Source of the DNA: Paraburkholderia sp.
Lineage (GTDB): Bacteria; Pseudomonadota; Gammaproteobacteria; Burkholderiales; Burkholderiaceae
NCBI RefSeq assembly: GCF_028283785.1
Contig: NZ_JAPWKB010000019.1
Coordinates: forward strand, 764,001 to 828,000
Length of the DNA: 64,000 nucleotides
Direction of reading: 5' to 3'
In this document: piece by piece, positions 8,745-16,093 of the stretch
Numbering within the stretch: position 1 is the first letter of the stretch
Layout of the letters: every line of letters starts with the position of its first letter
Made by a program: the position numbers and the translations under genes
Notes under the pieces: generated by a model
Told to the model about the DNA's origin: nothing
Database searches by the model: none
The model's input: only the letters and a program-made list of their open reading frames with translations

Positions 8745-10988
8745 ATGAATACCGATTCCGTCACGTCCGCCGTCATTCCCGTTCCTTCGTTCGAGGAGGC
8801 GATGGCGTTCGTGCGCGAGCATGCCGGTGAGGTGCGGCTGTCGTCGGGCGAATTGCTGGCGGATCACGCGGCGGGCACGGCGGCGATCATGCGCACGCTG
8901 AACGTCGATCCGGCGGCCGTGCTGGCCGCGGCGCTATTCGCGCTGACGCCGCATCTGCAGGAGCCGGAGCGCATGATCTCCGAGCGCTTCGGCGAGGAAG
9001 TGAATCAACTGGTGTTCGACGTGCGCAAGCTGTTGCGGCTGGGCAGCGTCAGCTTGCGCGCCGCGCAGAACGCGTTGCCCGAGGTGGGTCGCGAGGCGCA
9101 GGCTGCGCGTCGTGCGCAGGTCGAAGCGTTGCGCAAGATGCTGCTCGGGTTCGCGCAGGATATCCGCGTGGTGCTGATTCGTCTTGCGTCGCGGCTGCAG
9201 TCGCTGCGGTATTACGCAGCGGCGAAGGTCACGCCTTCGCCCGACGTCGCACGCGAAACGCTGGATATTTACGCGCCGCTCGCGAACCGTCTGGGCATCT
9301 GGCAGTTGAAGTGGGAACTCGAAGATCTCGCGTTGCGCTTCCAGGAGCCGGCCACTTACAAGCGCATCGCCAAGCTGCTCGACGAGAAGCGCGCGGAGCG
9401 TGAAACTTATGTGGCCGAGGCGATCGCGCGGCTGCAAAGCGAGCTGGCGGCCGCGAATATCCGCGCGGAAGTCAGCGGGCGTCCGAAGCACATCTACAGC
9501 ATCTGGAAGAAGATGCACGGCAAGGAGCTGGATTTCTCCGAACTGTACGACGTGCGCGCGTTCCGTGTGATCGTGCCGGACATCAAGGATTGTTATACGG
9601 TGCTGGGCATCGTCCACAACCTGTGGCAGCCGGTGCCCAAAGAGTTCGACGACTATATTTCGCGTCCCAAGCCGAACGGCTACAAGTCGCTGCACACGGT
9701 GGTGATCGGCGACGACGGGCGTGCGTTCGAAGTGCAGATCCGCACGCAGGACATGCATCAGTTCGCGGAGTACGGCGTGGCCGCGCACTGGCGCTACAAG
9801 GAAGCGGGCGTGCGCGGTTACGGCGGCCAGTTCAGCGCGAACGACAAATACGACGAGAAGATCGCGTGGCTGCGTCAACTGCTTGCGTGGAAGGACGAAG
9901 TCACGGTTGGCGAGCATGGCGACGAGCGCGCGGCGCAGCCGTGGGAGCAACTGCGTCAGGCCTCGTTCGACGACGACCATATTTACGTGCTGACGCCGCA
10001 GGCGCGCGTGATCCCGTTGCCGGTCGGGTCCACGCCGGTGGATTTCGCGTATCACGTGCATAGCGAGCTGGGGCATCGCTGCCGTGGCGCGCGTGTCGAT
10101 GGCACGATGGTGCCGCTCAATACCTCGCTGGAAAACGGCCAGACGATCGAGATCGTCGCGGTGAAAGAGGGCGGTCCGTCGCGCGACTGGCTCAATCCGC
10201 AACTGGGGTACATGCATAGCCCGCGTGCGCGGCAGAAAGTGCGCGCGTGGTTCAACGCGATCGACGCCGCGGAAAACATCGCCAACGGACGCGCGATGGT
10301 CGAAAAGACCTTGCAGCGCGAAGGCAAGACGTCGGTCAATCTCGATCAGCTCGCGGGCAAGCTCGGCTTCGATGCGCCTGACGATCTGTTCTCGGTTGTC
10401 GGCAAGGACGAGTTCAGTCTGCGGCAGGTCGAGCAGGCGTTGCGCGATGCGCCGCCGCCGGAGCCGAAACCCGAAGCGCCCGAGCAGTTCGAAAAGCGCG
10501 GCAGCGGCGCGAGCGTCGCGCATGGTGCGTCGGCGGGTGTGCTGGTGGTCGGCGTCGATGCGTTGCTCACGCAACTCGCGCGGTGTTGCCGTCCGGCTCC
10601 GCCCGACGATATCAGCGGCTTCGTCACGCGTGGCAAGGGCATGTCGATCCACCGTCGCGACTGCGCCACGTTCCGGCGCATGGCCGAACGGGCGCCGGAA
10701 CGCGTGCTCGAAACCGCCTGGTCCGCCGACGTGATGAGCGGCCGTGGCCAGTCGGTCTACCCGGTCGACTTCACGATCGACGCAACCGATCGCCAGGGCT
10801 TGCTGCGCGATATCTCCGAAGTGTTCGCGCGCGAAAAGATGAACGTGATCGGCGTGAAGACGCAGACGCGGCGCAATGCGGCCTATATGCAGTTCACGGT
10901 CGAGGTGTCGAACGCGGCGCAGATCCAGCGTGCGTGTTCGTTGCTCGGCGAGGTGAGCGGTGTCGTGCGTGCTTCACGGAAGTCGTAG
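8745..10988 (+). CDS. relA: GTP pyrophosphokinase RelA
   Basis: 747-residue long RSH protein that makes (p)ppGpp on the ribosome in response to uncharged tRNA. The N-terminal region aligns with the hydrolase domain, but the HD metal motif is lost (FALTPHL in its place). The synthetase domain follows; it contains E300-F-D-D303 (EFDDYISRPKPNGYKSLHT), the ExDD form that marks synthetase-only RelA, where SpoT has RxKD. Then come a TGS domain (about residues 420-480), a conserved-cysteine region (LARCCRPAPPDD, HRRDC) and a C-terminal ACT domain (YPVDFTIDATDRQGLLRD). SpoT must be encoded elsewhere. Confidence 0.95.
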   Translation: MNTDSVTSAVIPVPSFEEAMAFVREHAGEVRLSSGELLADHAAGTAAIMRTLNVDPAAVLAAALFALTPHLQEPERMISERFGEEVNQLVFDVRKLLRLGSVSLRAAQNALPEVGREAQAARRAQVEALRKMLLGFAQDIRVVLIRLASRLQSLRYYAAAKVTPSPDVARETLDIYAPLANRLGIWQLKWELEDLALRFQEPATYKRIAKLLDEKRAERETYVAEAIARLQSELAAANIRAEVSGRPKHIYSIWKKMHGKELDFSELYDVRAFRVIVPDIKDCYTVLGIVHNLWQPVPKEFDDYISRPKPNGYKSLHTVVIGDDGRAFEVQIRTQDMHQFAEYGVAAHWRYKEAGVRGYGGQFSANDKYDEKIAWLRQLLAWKDEVTVGEHGDERAAQPWEQLRQASFDDDHIYVLTPQARVIPLPVGSTPVDFAYHVHSELGHRCRGARVDGTMVPLNTSLENGQTIEIVAVKEGGPSRDWLNPQLGYMHSPRARQKVRAWFNAIDAAENIANGRAMVEKTLQREGKTSVNLDQLAGKLGFDAPDDLFSVVGKDEFSLRQVEQALRDAPPPEPKPEAPEQFEKRGSGASVAHGASAGVLVVGVDALLTQLARCCRPAPPDDISGFVTRGKGMSIHRRDCATFRRMAERAPERVLETAWSADVMSGRGQSVYPVDFTIDATDRQGLLRDISEVFAREKMNVIGVKTQTRRNAAYMQFTVEVSNAAQIQRACSLLGEVSGVVRASRKS

Positions 10989-10993
10989 GAAGG

Positions 10994-11017
10994 GCGATCG
11001 CGATCGCGATTGCGATT
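10994..11017. repeat. four tandem GCGATY hexamers
   Basis: GCGATC twice, then GCGATT twice, starting 6 bp after the relA stop. It is a short sequence repeat that could vary in copy number; no function is evident. Confidence 0.6.
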
Positions 11018-11067
11018 GGAGTGCGATCGGGCGTGATGCGTTTTTTGCTGTCATCGCGTAAAAGTAC

Positions 11068-11096
11068 TTGCCAAGCGTAGTAGCGCTTCTTATAAT
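11068..11096 (+). promoter_or_regulatory. sigma-70 promoter of tRNA-Val
   Basis: -35 TTGCCA (11068-11073), a 17-bp spacer and a perfect -10 TATAAT (11091-11096), 11 bp before the mature tRNA 5' end. Confidence 0.88.
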
Positions 11097-11107
11097 CTTG
11101 CTTCTTC

Positions 11108-11184
11108 AGGCTCGTAGCTCAGCTGGTTAGAGCACCACCTTGACATGGTGGGGGTCGTTGGTTCGAGTCCAATCGAGCCTACCA
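11108..11184 (+). tRNA. tRNA-Val(GAC)
   Basis: 77-nt cloverleaf with encoded CCA. The acceptor stem is AGGCTCG / CGAGCCT and the T-arm is TTGG-TTCGAGT-CCAA. Anticodon stem CCACC/GGTGG encloses loop TTGACAT, so the anticodon is GAC, reading GUC and GUU valine codons. Confidence 0.97.
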
Positions 11185-11343
11185 ACGAAATTGAAACTCT
11201 GGTTCGCCGGGGTTTCGCAAACGTAGTAAGCGCATTAGCGCCAAAGGCAAATACGGTTATGGCACCGCGAACGTTGACCGAAACTACTTCGGAGCGACGC
11301 TAGTCGAGGACCACTTTCGCCTTTGTAGTTTGATGGAAATGTG
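11185..11343 (+). promoter_or_regulatory. possible thrS leader between tRNA-Val and terminator
   Basis: Non-coding stretch after the tRNA, ending in a strong terminator-type hairpin upstream of thrS. CAAAGGC (11242-11248) is complementary to GCCTTTG (11319-11325), allowing a long-range helix. Read-through from the tRNA, or a leader controlling thrS, are both possible; no T-box features are seen. Confidence 0.3.
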
Positions 11344-11380
11344 AATGCGGCCCCTCGAAAGCGGGGCCGCATTTTTTTTG
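11344..11380 (+). terminator. intrinsic terminator or attenuator upstream of thrS
   Basis: 11-bp stem AATGCGGCCCC (11344-11354) / GGGGCCGCATT (11363-11373) followed by a run of T. It ends tRNA-Val transcription and, lying 56 bp before thrS, could also act as an attenuator. Confidence 0.88.
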
Positions 11381-11435
11381 GCTTTTTTACGGGTCGTTGC
11401 AAGCGCCGCCGCCCGCCGGCACCACGGAGAACACA

Positions 11436-13343
11436 ATGGTTTCGATACGCCTGCCTGACGGTTCTGTTCGACAGTACGATCACCCTGTGACCGTCGCGGA
11501 AGTGGCGGCGTCGATCGGTCCCGGTCTTGCGAAAGCCGCGCTCGGCGGCAAGATCGATGGTGAACTGGTCGATACGTCCGCGTTGATCGATCACGACGTC
11601 GCGCTTGCCATCATCACCGAAAAAGACGCCGACGGTCTCGACATCATCCGTCACTCGACGGCGCACTTGCTTGCGTACGCGGTGAAGGATCTGTTCCCGG
11701 AAGCGCAAGTCACGATCGGTCCGGTGATCGACAACGGCTTCTATTACGACTTCGCGTATAGCCGCCCGTTCACGCCCGAAGATCTGCAAAAGATCGAAAA
11801 GCGCATGCAGGAACTGGCAAAGAAAGACGAGCCGGTTACGCGTCGCGTGGTGTCGCGCGCCGAAGCAGTGGACTACTTCAAGAGCATTGGCGAAAAGTAC
11901 AAGGCCGAGATCATCGAATCGATCCCCGCTGCCGACGACATCAAGCTTTACTCGCATGGCGGATTCACGGACTTGTGCCGTGGCCCGCACGTGCCGTCCA
12001 CGGGCAAGCTCAAGGTCTTCAGGCTGATGAAGCTCGCTGGCGCGTACTGGCGTGGCGACGCGAAGAACGAACAGCTTCAGCGCATTTACGGTACGGCCTG
12101 GACGAAGAAGGAAGACCAGGAGCAGTATCTGCACATGCTCGAGGAAGCGGAAAAGCGCGATCACCGCAAGCTCGGCAAGCAACTCGACCTGTTCCATATG
12201 CAGGACGAATCGCCGGGCATGGTGTTCTGGCATCCGCGCGGCTGGACGCTGTGGCAGCAGGTCGAACAGTACATGCGCCGTCGCGTGAACGACGCCGGGT
12301 ATCTCGAGATCAAGACGCCGATGATCATGGACCGCTCGTTGTGGGAAGCGTCGGGTCACTGGCAGAACTACCGTGAAAACATGTTCACGACGGAATCGGA
12401 AAAGCGCGATTACGCGATCAAGCCGATGAACTGTCCGGGACACGTGCAGGTGTTCAATCACGGTCTGCGTTCGTATCGCGATCTGCCGCTGCGTTACGCG
12501 GAGTTCGGTTCGTGCCATCGCAATGAATCGTCGGGCGCGTTGCACGGGCTGATGCGCGTGCGGGGTTTCGTGCAGGACGACGCGCACATTTTCTGTACCG
12601 AAGACCAGTTCATCAGCGAATCGATCGCGTTCAATACGCTGGCGATGAGCGTGTACAAGGACTTCGGTTTCGATGACGTGCAGATCAAGCTGTCGCTGCG
12701 TCCGGATGCACGCGCGGGTACCGACGAAACGTGGGATCGTGCCGAGCAAGGTCTGCGCGACGCGTTGACGGCCTGCGGCGTCACGTGGGAAGAACTGCCG
12801 GGCGAAGGCGCGTTTTACGGCCCGAAGGTCGAGTATCACATCAAGGATGCGCTCGGCCGTTCGTGGCAGTGCGGCACGCTGCAGCTCGATATGGTGCTGC
12901 CGGAGCGTCTCGGCGCGGAGTATGTCGCGGAAGACAATAGCCGTCGCCGGCCGATCATGTTGCACCGTGCGATCGTCGGGTCGATGGAGCGGTTCCTCGG
13001 CATTTTGATCGAGCACCATGCTGGTGCAATGCCGTCCTGGCTGGCACCGATGCAGGTCGTTGTGATGAATATCGCCGAAAGTCAGGCGGAATATGCTGCT
13101 GCTCTGGCCCAATCGTTGCAAAAACAAGGGGTTAGAGTTGAGGCTGATTTGCGCAACGAGAAGATTAGCTATAAAATACGCGAGCACACGCTAGAGAAGG
13201 TGCCGTACCTGCTTGTGGTCGGCGACAAAGAGCGTGAAGCCCAAACGGTAGCCGTGCGCGCCCGTGGCGGTGTCGATCTTGGCGTGATGCCGGTCGATAC
13301 CTTTATTGAACGTCTGCGTCAGGACGTGCAGTCGTTCAAGTAA
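11436..13343 (+). CDS. thrS: threonyl-tRNA synthetase
   Basis: Class II synthetase charging tRNA-Thr; 635 residues, close to E. coli ThrRS (642). An N-terminal TGS domain (SIRLPDGSVRQYDHPVTVAE) precedes the editing domain with HSTAH, then the catalytic core. The zinc ligands are Cys333 (MNCPGHVQVF), His384 (DDAHIF) and His510 (HRAIVGSMERF), matching C334/H385/H511 of E. coli. Class II motif 2 is in RNESSGALHGLMRVRGF. The C-terminal anticodon-binding domain is intact. Start 11436 was chosen on family alignment over an upstream in-frame start at 11397. It is the first gene of the thrS-infC-rpmI-rplT-pheST-ihfA cluster. Confidence 0.98.
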   Translation: MVSIRLPDGSVRQYDHPVTVAEVAASIGPGLAKAALGGKIDGELVDTSALIDHDVALAIITEKDADGLDIIRHSTAHLLAYAVKDLFPEAQVTIGPVIDNGFYYDFAYSRPFTPEDLQKIEKRMQELAKKDEPVTRRVVSRAEAVDYFKSIGEKYKAEIIESIPAADDIKLYSHGGFTDLCRGPHVPSTGKLKVFRLMKLAGAYWRGDAKNEQLQRIYGTAWTKKEDQEQYLHMLEEAEKRDHRKLGKQLDLFHMQDESPGMVFWHPRGWTLWQQVEQYMRRRVNDAGYLEIKTPMIMDRSLWEASGHWQNYRENMFTTESEKRDYAIKPMNCPGHVQVFNHGLRSYRDLPLRYAEFGSCHRNESSGALHGLMRVRGFVQDDAHIFCTEDQFISESIAFNTLAMSVYKDFGFDDVQIKLSLRPDARAGTDETWDRAEQGLRDALTACGVTWEELPGEGAFYGPKVEYHIKDALGRSWQCGTLQLDMVLPERLGAEYVAEDNSRRRPIMLHRAIVGSMERFLGILIEHHAGAMPSWLAPMQVVVMNIAESQAEYAAALAQSLQKQGVRVEADLRNEKISYKIREHTLEKVPYLLVVGDKEREAQTVAVRARGGVDLGVMPVDTFIERLRQDVQSFK

Positions 13344-13392
13344 AGCCACCCGGCGGCCCGGCTCGCTTTTTAATTTTTAAAGGAAACGTAAC

Positions 13393-13917
13393 ATCGCTAC
13401 TGATAAGTCTGCTCATCGCATCAACGGTGAAATCACGGCACCTGAGGTGCGTCTGGTCGGAGTCGAGAACGAACCGCTCGGCATCGTAAAACTCGCCGAT
13501 GCTTTCCGCATGTCGGAACAGCAGGACGTGGATCTGGTCGAAATCGCGCCTCAAGCGGTTCCACCGGTTTGCCGTTTGATGGATTACGGCAAGTTCAAGT
13601 ACTCGGAAGCGAAAAAGCAGCACGAGGCGAAGCTCAAGCAGAAAGTCATCCAGGTCAAGGAAGTCAAATTCCGCCCGGGTACCGACGACGGTGACTACAA
13701 CGTCAAGCTGCGCAACCTCATCCGCTTCCTCGACGATGGCGACAAGACGAAAATCACGTTGCGTTTCCGCGGCCGCGAAATGGCTCACCAGGAAATCGGT
13801 ATGCGGATGCTTGAGCGTCTGCGCGCCGATCTCGACGAAGTCGGCACGGTTGAGCAAATGCCGAAGATGGAAGGGCGCCAGATGATCATGGTGCTCGGCC
13901 CGAAGAAAAAGAAGTAA
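13393..13917 (+). CDS. infC: translation initiation factor IF-3 (ATC start codon)
   Basis: IF-3 binds the 30S subunit and proofreads initiator tRNA and start codons. No ATG/GTG/TTG fits the N-terminus; the conserved RINGEITAPEVRLVG lies upstream of the first GTG (13447). An ATC at 13393, preceded by AAAGGA at a good distance, gives a 174-residue protein of normal size starting ATDKSAHRINGEI. A rare initiation codon fits the known autoregulation of infC, where IF-3 discriminates against its own AUU start in E. coli. The C-terminal domain (KEVKFRPGTDDGDYNVKLRN) and the lysine tail are complete. Confidence 0.93.
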   Translation: MATDKSAHRINGEITAPEVRLVGVENEPLGIVKLADAFRMSEQQDVDLVEIAPQAVPPVCRLMDYGKFKYSEAKKQHEAKLKQKVIQVKEVKFRPGTDDGDYNVKLRNLIRFLDDGDKTKITLRFRGREMAHQEIGMRMLERLRADLDEVGTVEQMPKMEGRQMIMVLGPKKKK

Positions 13918-14161
13918 GCGGCTTGACCGGCTGCGCGCTGTGAAGCGCGCGCCGAAGTCGTATCAAGGTTCAACGGTGTTCGCCGGATTCGGCGAACACC
14001 GGCAGATTTTCGGAGCGCGACCGTTTTTGCGGTCACGACTTCTGAAAACGCGGCGCCTGAAGTCTGGGTTAGCTGCATACCAAGTGGAGTGGGTTTCGAA
14101 GGGCGGGATAGGGCTTTTTGGGCCAACCGCACACCCATATCCATCTAATAATGGAGTTGTC
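13918..14161 (+). promoter_or_regulatory. infC-rpmI intercistronic leader with strong hairpins
   Basis: 244-nt non-coding stretch in the operon. A perfect 11-bp stem (GGTGTTCGCCG 13975-13985 / CGGCGAACACC 13990-14000, loop GATT) has no T run, so it is not a simple terminator. A second, smaller hairpin GACCG/CGGTC spans 14019-14034. The position matches the region where L20 represses rpmI-rplT translation in enterobacteria; L20 binding here is inferred. Confidence 0.5.
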
Positions 14162-14359
14162 ATGCCGAAGATGAAGACCAAGAAGAGTGCTGCAAAGCGC
14201 TTCGTGGTGCGTCCGGGCGGTACCGTCAAGCGCGGTCAAGCCTTCAAGCGCCACATTCTGACGAAGAAGACCACCAAGAACAAACGCCATCTGCGCGGTT
14301 CGACGGCAGTTCATGATTCCGATATGAACTCCGTGCGCGCAATGCTGCCGTTCGCTTAA
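14162..14359 (+). CDS. rpmI: 50S ribosomal protein L35
   Basis: 65-residue basic protein MPKMKTKKSAAKRFVV..., the standard L35 sequence and length, with KRGQAFKRHILTKKTTKNKRHLRG in the body. It is a component of the large subunit. It follows a long structured leader after infC and precedes rplT by 28 bp, the conserved infC-rpmI-rplT order. Confidence 0.97.
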   Translation: MPKMKTKKSAAKRFVVRPGGTVKRGQAFKRHILTKKTTKNKRHLRGSTAVHDSDMNSVRAMLPFA

Positions 14360-14387
14360 CCCTTAACTAAAACTCACAGGAGCAAAT

Positions 14388-14747
14388 ATGCCTAGAGTCA
14401 AACGTGGGGTTACCGCACGGGCCCGTCACAAGAAGATCATCAAGCTGGCCAAGGGTTACCGCGGCCGTCGCAATAACGTCTATCGCATCGCCAAGCAGGC
14501 GGTCATGCGCGCAGGCCAATACGCCTACCGCGATCGCCGCAACAAGAAGCGTGTGTTCCGTGCATTGTGGATCACGCGTATCAACGCGGCGGTGCGTCAG
14601 CACGACATGACGTACAGCGTGTTCATCAACGGCCTGAAGAAGGCTTCGATCGAACTGGACCGCAAGGTGCTGGCCGACATGGCTGTGTTCGACAAGGCTG
14701 CTTTTGCTGCGATCGTTCAGCAGGTGAAAGCCGCCGTTGCAGCCTGA
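14388..14747 (+). CDS. rplT: 50S ribosomal protein L20
   Basis: 119-residue L20 with the basic N-terminal extension ([17 protein letters not shown]) that inserts into 23S rRNA and the globular domain that serves as translational repressor in species studied. GGAG lies a few bases before the ATG. Downstream are three successive hairpins before pheS. Confidence 0.98.
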
Positions 14748-14758
14748 TTGCGCATTTG

Positions 14759-14782
14759 GCAAACGCTGATCATCGCGTTTGC
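14759..14782 (+). promoter_or_regulatory. hairpin after rplT
   Basis: 8-bp stem GCAAACGC (14759-14766) / GCGTTTGC (14775-14782), 12 bp past the rplT stop, with no T run. A second small hairpin GTTCG/CGAAC follows near 14799-14814. These may protect the mRNA 3' end or take part in pheS attenuation. Confidence 0.4.
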
Positions 14783-14840
14783 TAAATCAAACTGCATGGT
14801 TCGTTGTAGCGAACATCCGGTAGTCTCGGTGACGCTGCAA

Positions 14841-14874
14841 CAAAAACGGGGCTCCTTACCGAGCCCCGTTTTTG
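14841..14874. terminator. intrinsic terminator / pheST attenuator candidate
   Basis: Perfect 13-bp stem AAAAACGGGGCTC (14842-14854) / GAGCCCCGTTTTT (14861-14873), loop CTTACC. It lies between rplT and pheS, where E. coli has the pheM attenuator, but I found no Phe-rich leader peptide here. Confidence 0.85.
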
Positions 14875-14927
14875 TTGGTCGAGCCAGTTTTGCCTCAATT
14901 GAACACTGACGTTGAAAGATGGGATCA

Positions 14928-15941
14928 ATGGATCTGGACCAGATTGTCGCCGACGCGCAAACAGCCTTCGAACAAGCCGCGGATGTCACCACCCTCGAGA
15001 ACGAGAAAGCCCGCTTTCTCGGTAAATCGGGTGCGCTGACCGAGTTGTTGAAGGGCCTTGGCAAGCTCGATCCCGAGACACGCAAGACCGACGGCGCCCG
15101 TATCAACGTCGCGAAGCAGCAGGTGGAAGCGGCCTTGACGGCCCGCCGCCAGGCGCTCGCCGACGCGTTGCTGAGTCAGCGTCTCGCCGCAGAAGCCATC
15201 GACGTGACCTTGCCCGGTCGCGGCATCGGAGCGGGTAGTTTGCATCCGGTGATGCGCACGTGGGAACGCGTCGAACAGATTTTTCGTACGATCGGATTCG
15301 ACGTGGCCGACGGCCCCGAAATCGAAACCGACTGGTACAACTTCACCGCACTGAACAGCCCGGAAAACCACCCGGCGCGATCGATGCAAGACACCTTCTA
15401 CGTCGACGGTAAAGGTGCCGACGGCCGCCAGTTGCTGCTGCGCACGCACACGAGCCCGATGCAGGTTCGCTACGCACGCACCAACACGCCGCCGATCAAG
15501 GTCATCGTGCCGGGTCGCACGTATCGCGTGGACAGCGACGCGACGCACTCGCCGATGTTCAATCAGGTCGAAGGCCTGTGGATCGACGAGAACATCAGCT
15601 TCGCCGACCTGAAGGGCGTCTACTCCGACTTCCTCAAAAAATTCTTCGAACGCGACGACATCCTCGTACGTTTCCGCCCGTCGTATTTCCCGTTCACGGA
15701 ACCGTCGGCGGAAATCGACATGATGTTCGAGCACGGCAAAAACGCCGGCAAGTGGCTCGAGATCTCGGGCTCGGGTCAGGTGCACCCCACCGTGATCCGC
15801 AACATGGGTCTCGACCCGGAGCGTTATATCGGTTTCGCGTTCGGCAGCGGCCTCGAACGGCTGACCATGCTGCGCTACGGCGTGCAGGATTTGCGTCTGT
15901 TCTTCGAAAACGATCTGCGTTTCCTGCGTCAATTCGCTTAA
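14928..15941 (+). CDS. pheS: phenylalanyl-tRNA synthetase alpha subunit
   Basis: 337-residue catalytic subunit of the (alpha-beta)2 PheRS. The start at 14928 (MDLDQIVADAQ) fits the family better than the in-frame ATG 9 bp upstream. An N-terminal coiled-coil arm is followed by the class II core: motif 1 region (HPVMRTWERVEQIF), motif 2 (GRTYRVDSDATHSPMFNQVE) and motif 3 (GFAFGSGLERLTMLRYG). It precedes pheT by 152 bp. Confidence 0.97.
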   Translation: MDLDQIVADAQTAFEQAADVTTLENEKARFLGKSGALTELLKGLGKLDPETRKTDGARINVAKQQVEAALTARRQALADALLSQRLAAEAIDVTLPGRGIGAGSLHPVMRTWERVEQIFRTIGFDVADGPEIETDWYNFTALNSPENHPARSMQDTFYVDGKGADGRQLLLRTHTSPMQVRYARTNTPPIKVIVPGRTYRVDSDATHSPMFNQVEGLWIDENISFADLKGVYSDFLKKFFERDDILVRFRPSYFPFTEPSAEIDMMFEHGKNAGKWLEISGSGQVHPTVIRNMGLDPERYIGFAFGSGLERLTMLRYGVQDLRLFFENDLRFLRQFA

Positions 15942-16093
15942 GGCTCGCGCCGGCGATCGTCGTCGGACCAGCCTGACATGCAACGAGGGCGGCCGCGCGT
16001 CATCCGACGCGCCGTCGCAAGCAAGCAGTGCCCCCGGCAGGGTGCGAAGCATCGGCCGGACATGGGCCCAACCTGATTAGAACGTACACCACC

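Noticed and set aside
8934..10652. Long minus-strand frame opposite relA (572 codons)
   Set aside because: Arg/His-rich mirror of a GC-rich gene with no ribosome site or recognisable domain; the same applies to large mirror frames opposite thrS, pheT and other genes.
11185..11343. T-box riboswitch upstream of thrS
   Set aside because: The conserved T-box sequence and specifier-loop architecture were not found; T-boxes are also rare outside Gram-positives.
14794..14840. pheM-like leader peptide before pheS
   Set aside because: The frame from the ATG at 14794 encodes no Phe run and lacks a ribosome site.
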